Positions 6,133 through 6,282 of a stretch of DNA of 6,282 nucleotides are shown piece by piece; the stretch's first letter is position 1, and each line of letters starts with the position of its first letter. The notes under the pieces are model-generated. The model was given only the letters and a program-made list of their open reading frames with translations. It ran no database searches and had not been told where the DNA came from. The stretch spans positions 52,874 through 59,155 of the forward strand of contig LIUJ01000101.1 in the NCBI GenBank assembly GCA_001462255.1. Reading direction: 5' to 3'. A program made the translations under genes and the position numbers. This DNA comes from Fibrobacteria bacterium GUT77. Lineage in GTDB: Bacteria > Fibrobacterota > Chitinivibrionia > Chitinivibrionales > Chitinispirillaceae.

Positions 6133-6282
6133 CTATGATAACTTTAATTGTAATTGTGAAACACGCTTTTTCGCAATATTTATATATTCATTTGATATAT
6201 CTATTCCTATTGATTTACGATGAAGGTCGTATGCCACCTTATTGGTTGTTCCGGTACCGCAAAACGGATCCAACACAACGCC
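6133..6282 (-). CDS. DNA methyltransferase (N6-adenine/N4-cytosine type), C-terminal fragment
   Basis: The last 49 codons of a gene that begins beyond the right edge; it ends in TAG at 6135-6133. The fragment opens with GVVLDPFCGTGTT, which is motif I (AdoMet binding) of amino-methylating DNA methyltransferases. It continues with a helix and SIGIDISNEYINIAKKR, the strand ending in the acidic motif II residue that holds the AdoMet ribose. Motif I close to the C-terminus implies that the catalytic (S/D/N)PPY motif lies upstream, the order seen in beta-class enzymes, but that part is not visible. As the partner of the NotI-like endonuclease it should protect host DNA at the same site. Whether it methylates adenine or cytosine N4 cannot be said from this fragment. 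Confidence 0.9.
   Translation of the reverse strand, partial: GVVLDPFCGTGTTNKVAYDLHRKSIGIDISNEYINIAKKRVSQLQLKLS

Noticed and set aside
1..6282. CRISPR array, tRNA, rRNA, insertion sequence or attachment-site repeats
   Set aside because: No regularly spaced repeats, no cloverleaf-like segments, no transposase motifs and no matching terminal repeats were seen on either strand by eye.
1..6282. A GCGGCCGC (NotI) site that the endonuclease might use
   Set aside because: None was found by eye in the window, but a window this size would rarely contain an eight-base site by chance, so its absence says nothing about the specificity.

Overview
All seven genes in this window lie on the minus strand, so transcription runs from the right edge to the left. 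In that order they are: the C-terminal end of a DNA methyltransferase; a NotI-like restriction endonuclease; a small single-pass membrane protein; a class II aldolase-domain protein; an M29-family metallo-aminopeptidase; a TIGR02757/DUF2400 protein; and the N-terminal three quarters of the flagellar export protein FlhA, cut by the left edge. Coding density is very high. The only gap of about 100 bases lies between the aldolase and the aminopeptidase. No RNA gene, CRISPR array, transposon or clear hairpin terminator was seen.

The organism is a flagellated bacterium, as flhA shows. DUF2400 proteins are known mainly from Bacteroidetes, spirochaetes and epsilonproteobacteria. Together with flagella and moderate G+C this would fit a spirochaete (Treponema-like), but that is an inference and not proven by the window.

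Right part (about 5285-6282): a type II restriction-modification pair. The methyltransferase end carries the DPFCGTGTT AdoMet-binding motif, and two bases later the endonuclease begins. This part is clearly more A+T-rich than the rest (15 of 60 bases are G/C in 6121-6180, against 35 of 60 in 961-1020), which suggests horizontal acquisition.

Middle part (3740-5259): a small tail-anchored membrane protein joined by an ATGA stop/start overlap to a class II aldolase protein. The aldolase ends exactly where the dehydrogenase domain of the bifunctional RhaD/YuxG-type enzymes would begin. A perfect TATAAT overlapping the endonuclease stop codon may drive this pair.

Left part (1-3637): an aminopeptidase with an unusual histone-like basic N-terminal tail, overlapping by 11 bases a TTG-initiated DUF2400 gene, followed after 39 bases by flhA. 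The flhA start has no Shine-Dalgarno sequence but has a promoter-like sequence so close that the mRNA could be leaderless.

No new multi-gene system is demonstrated. The most useful leads are the NotI-like enzyme, the membrane protein/aldolase pair, the basic tail on the aminopeptidase, the glycosylase-like VDTH motif in the DUF2400 protein, and the flhA start region.
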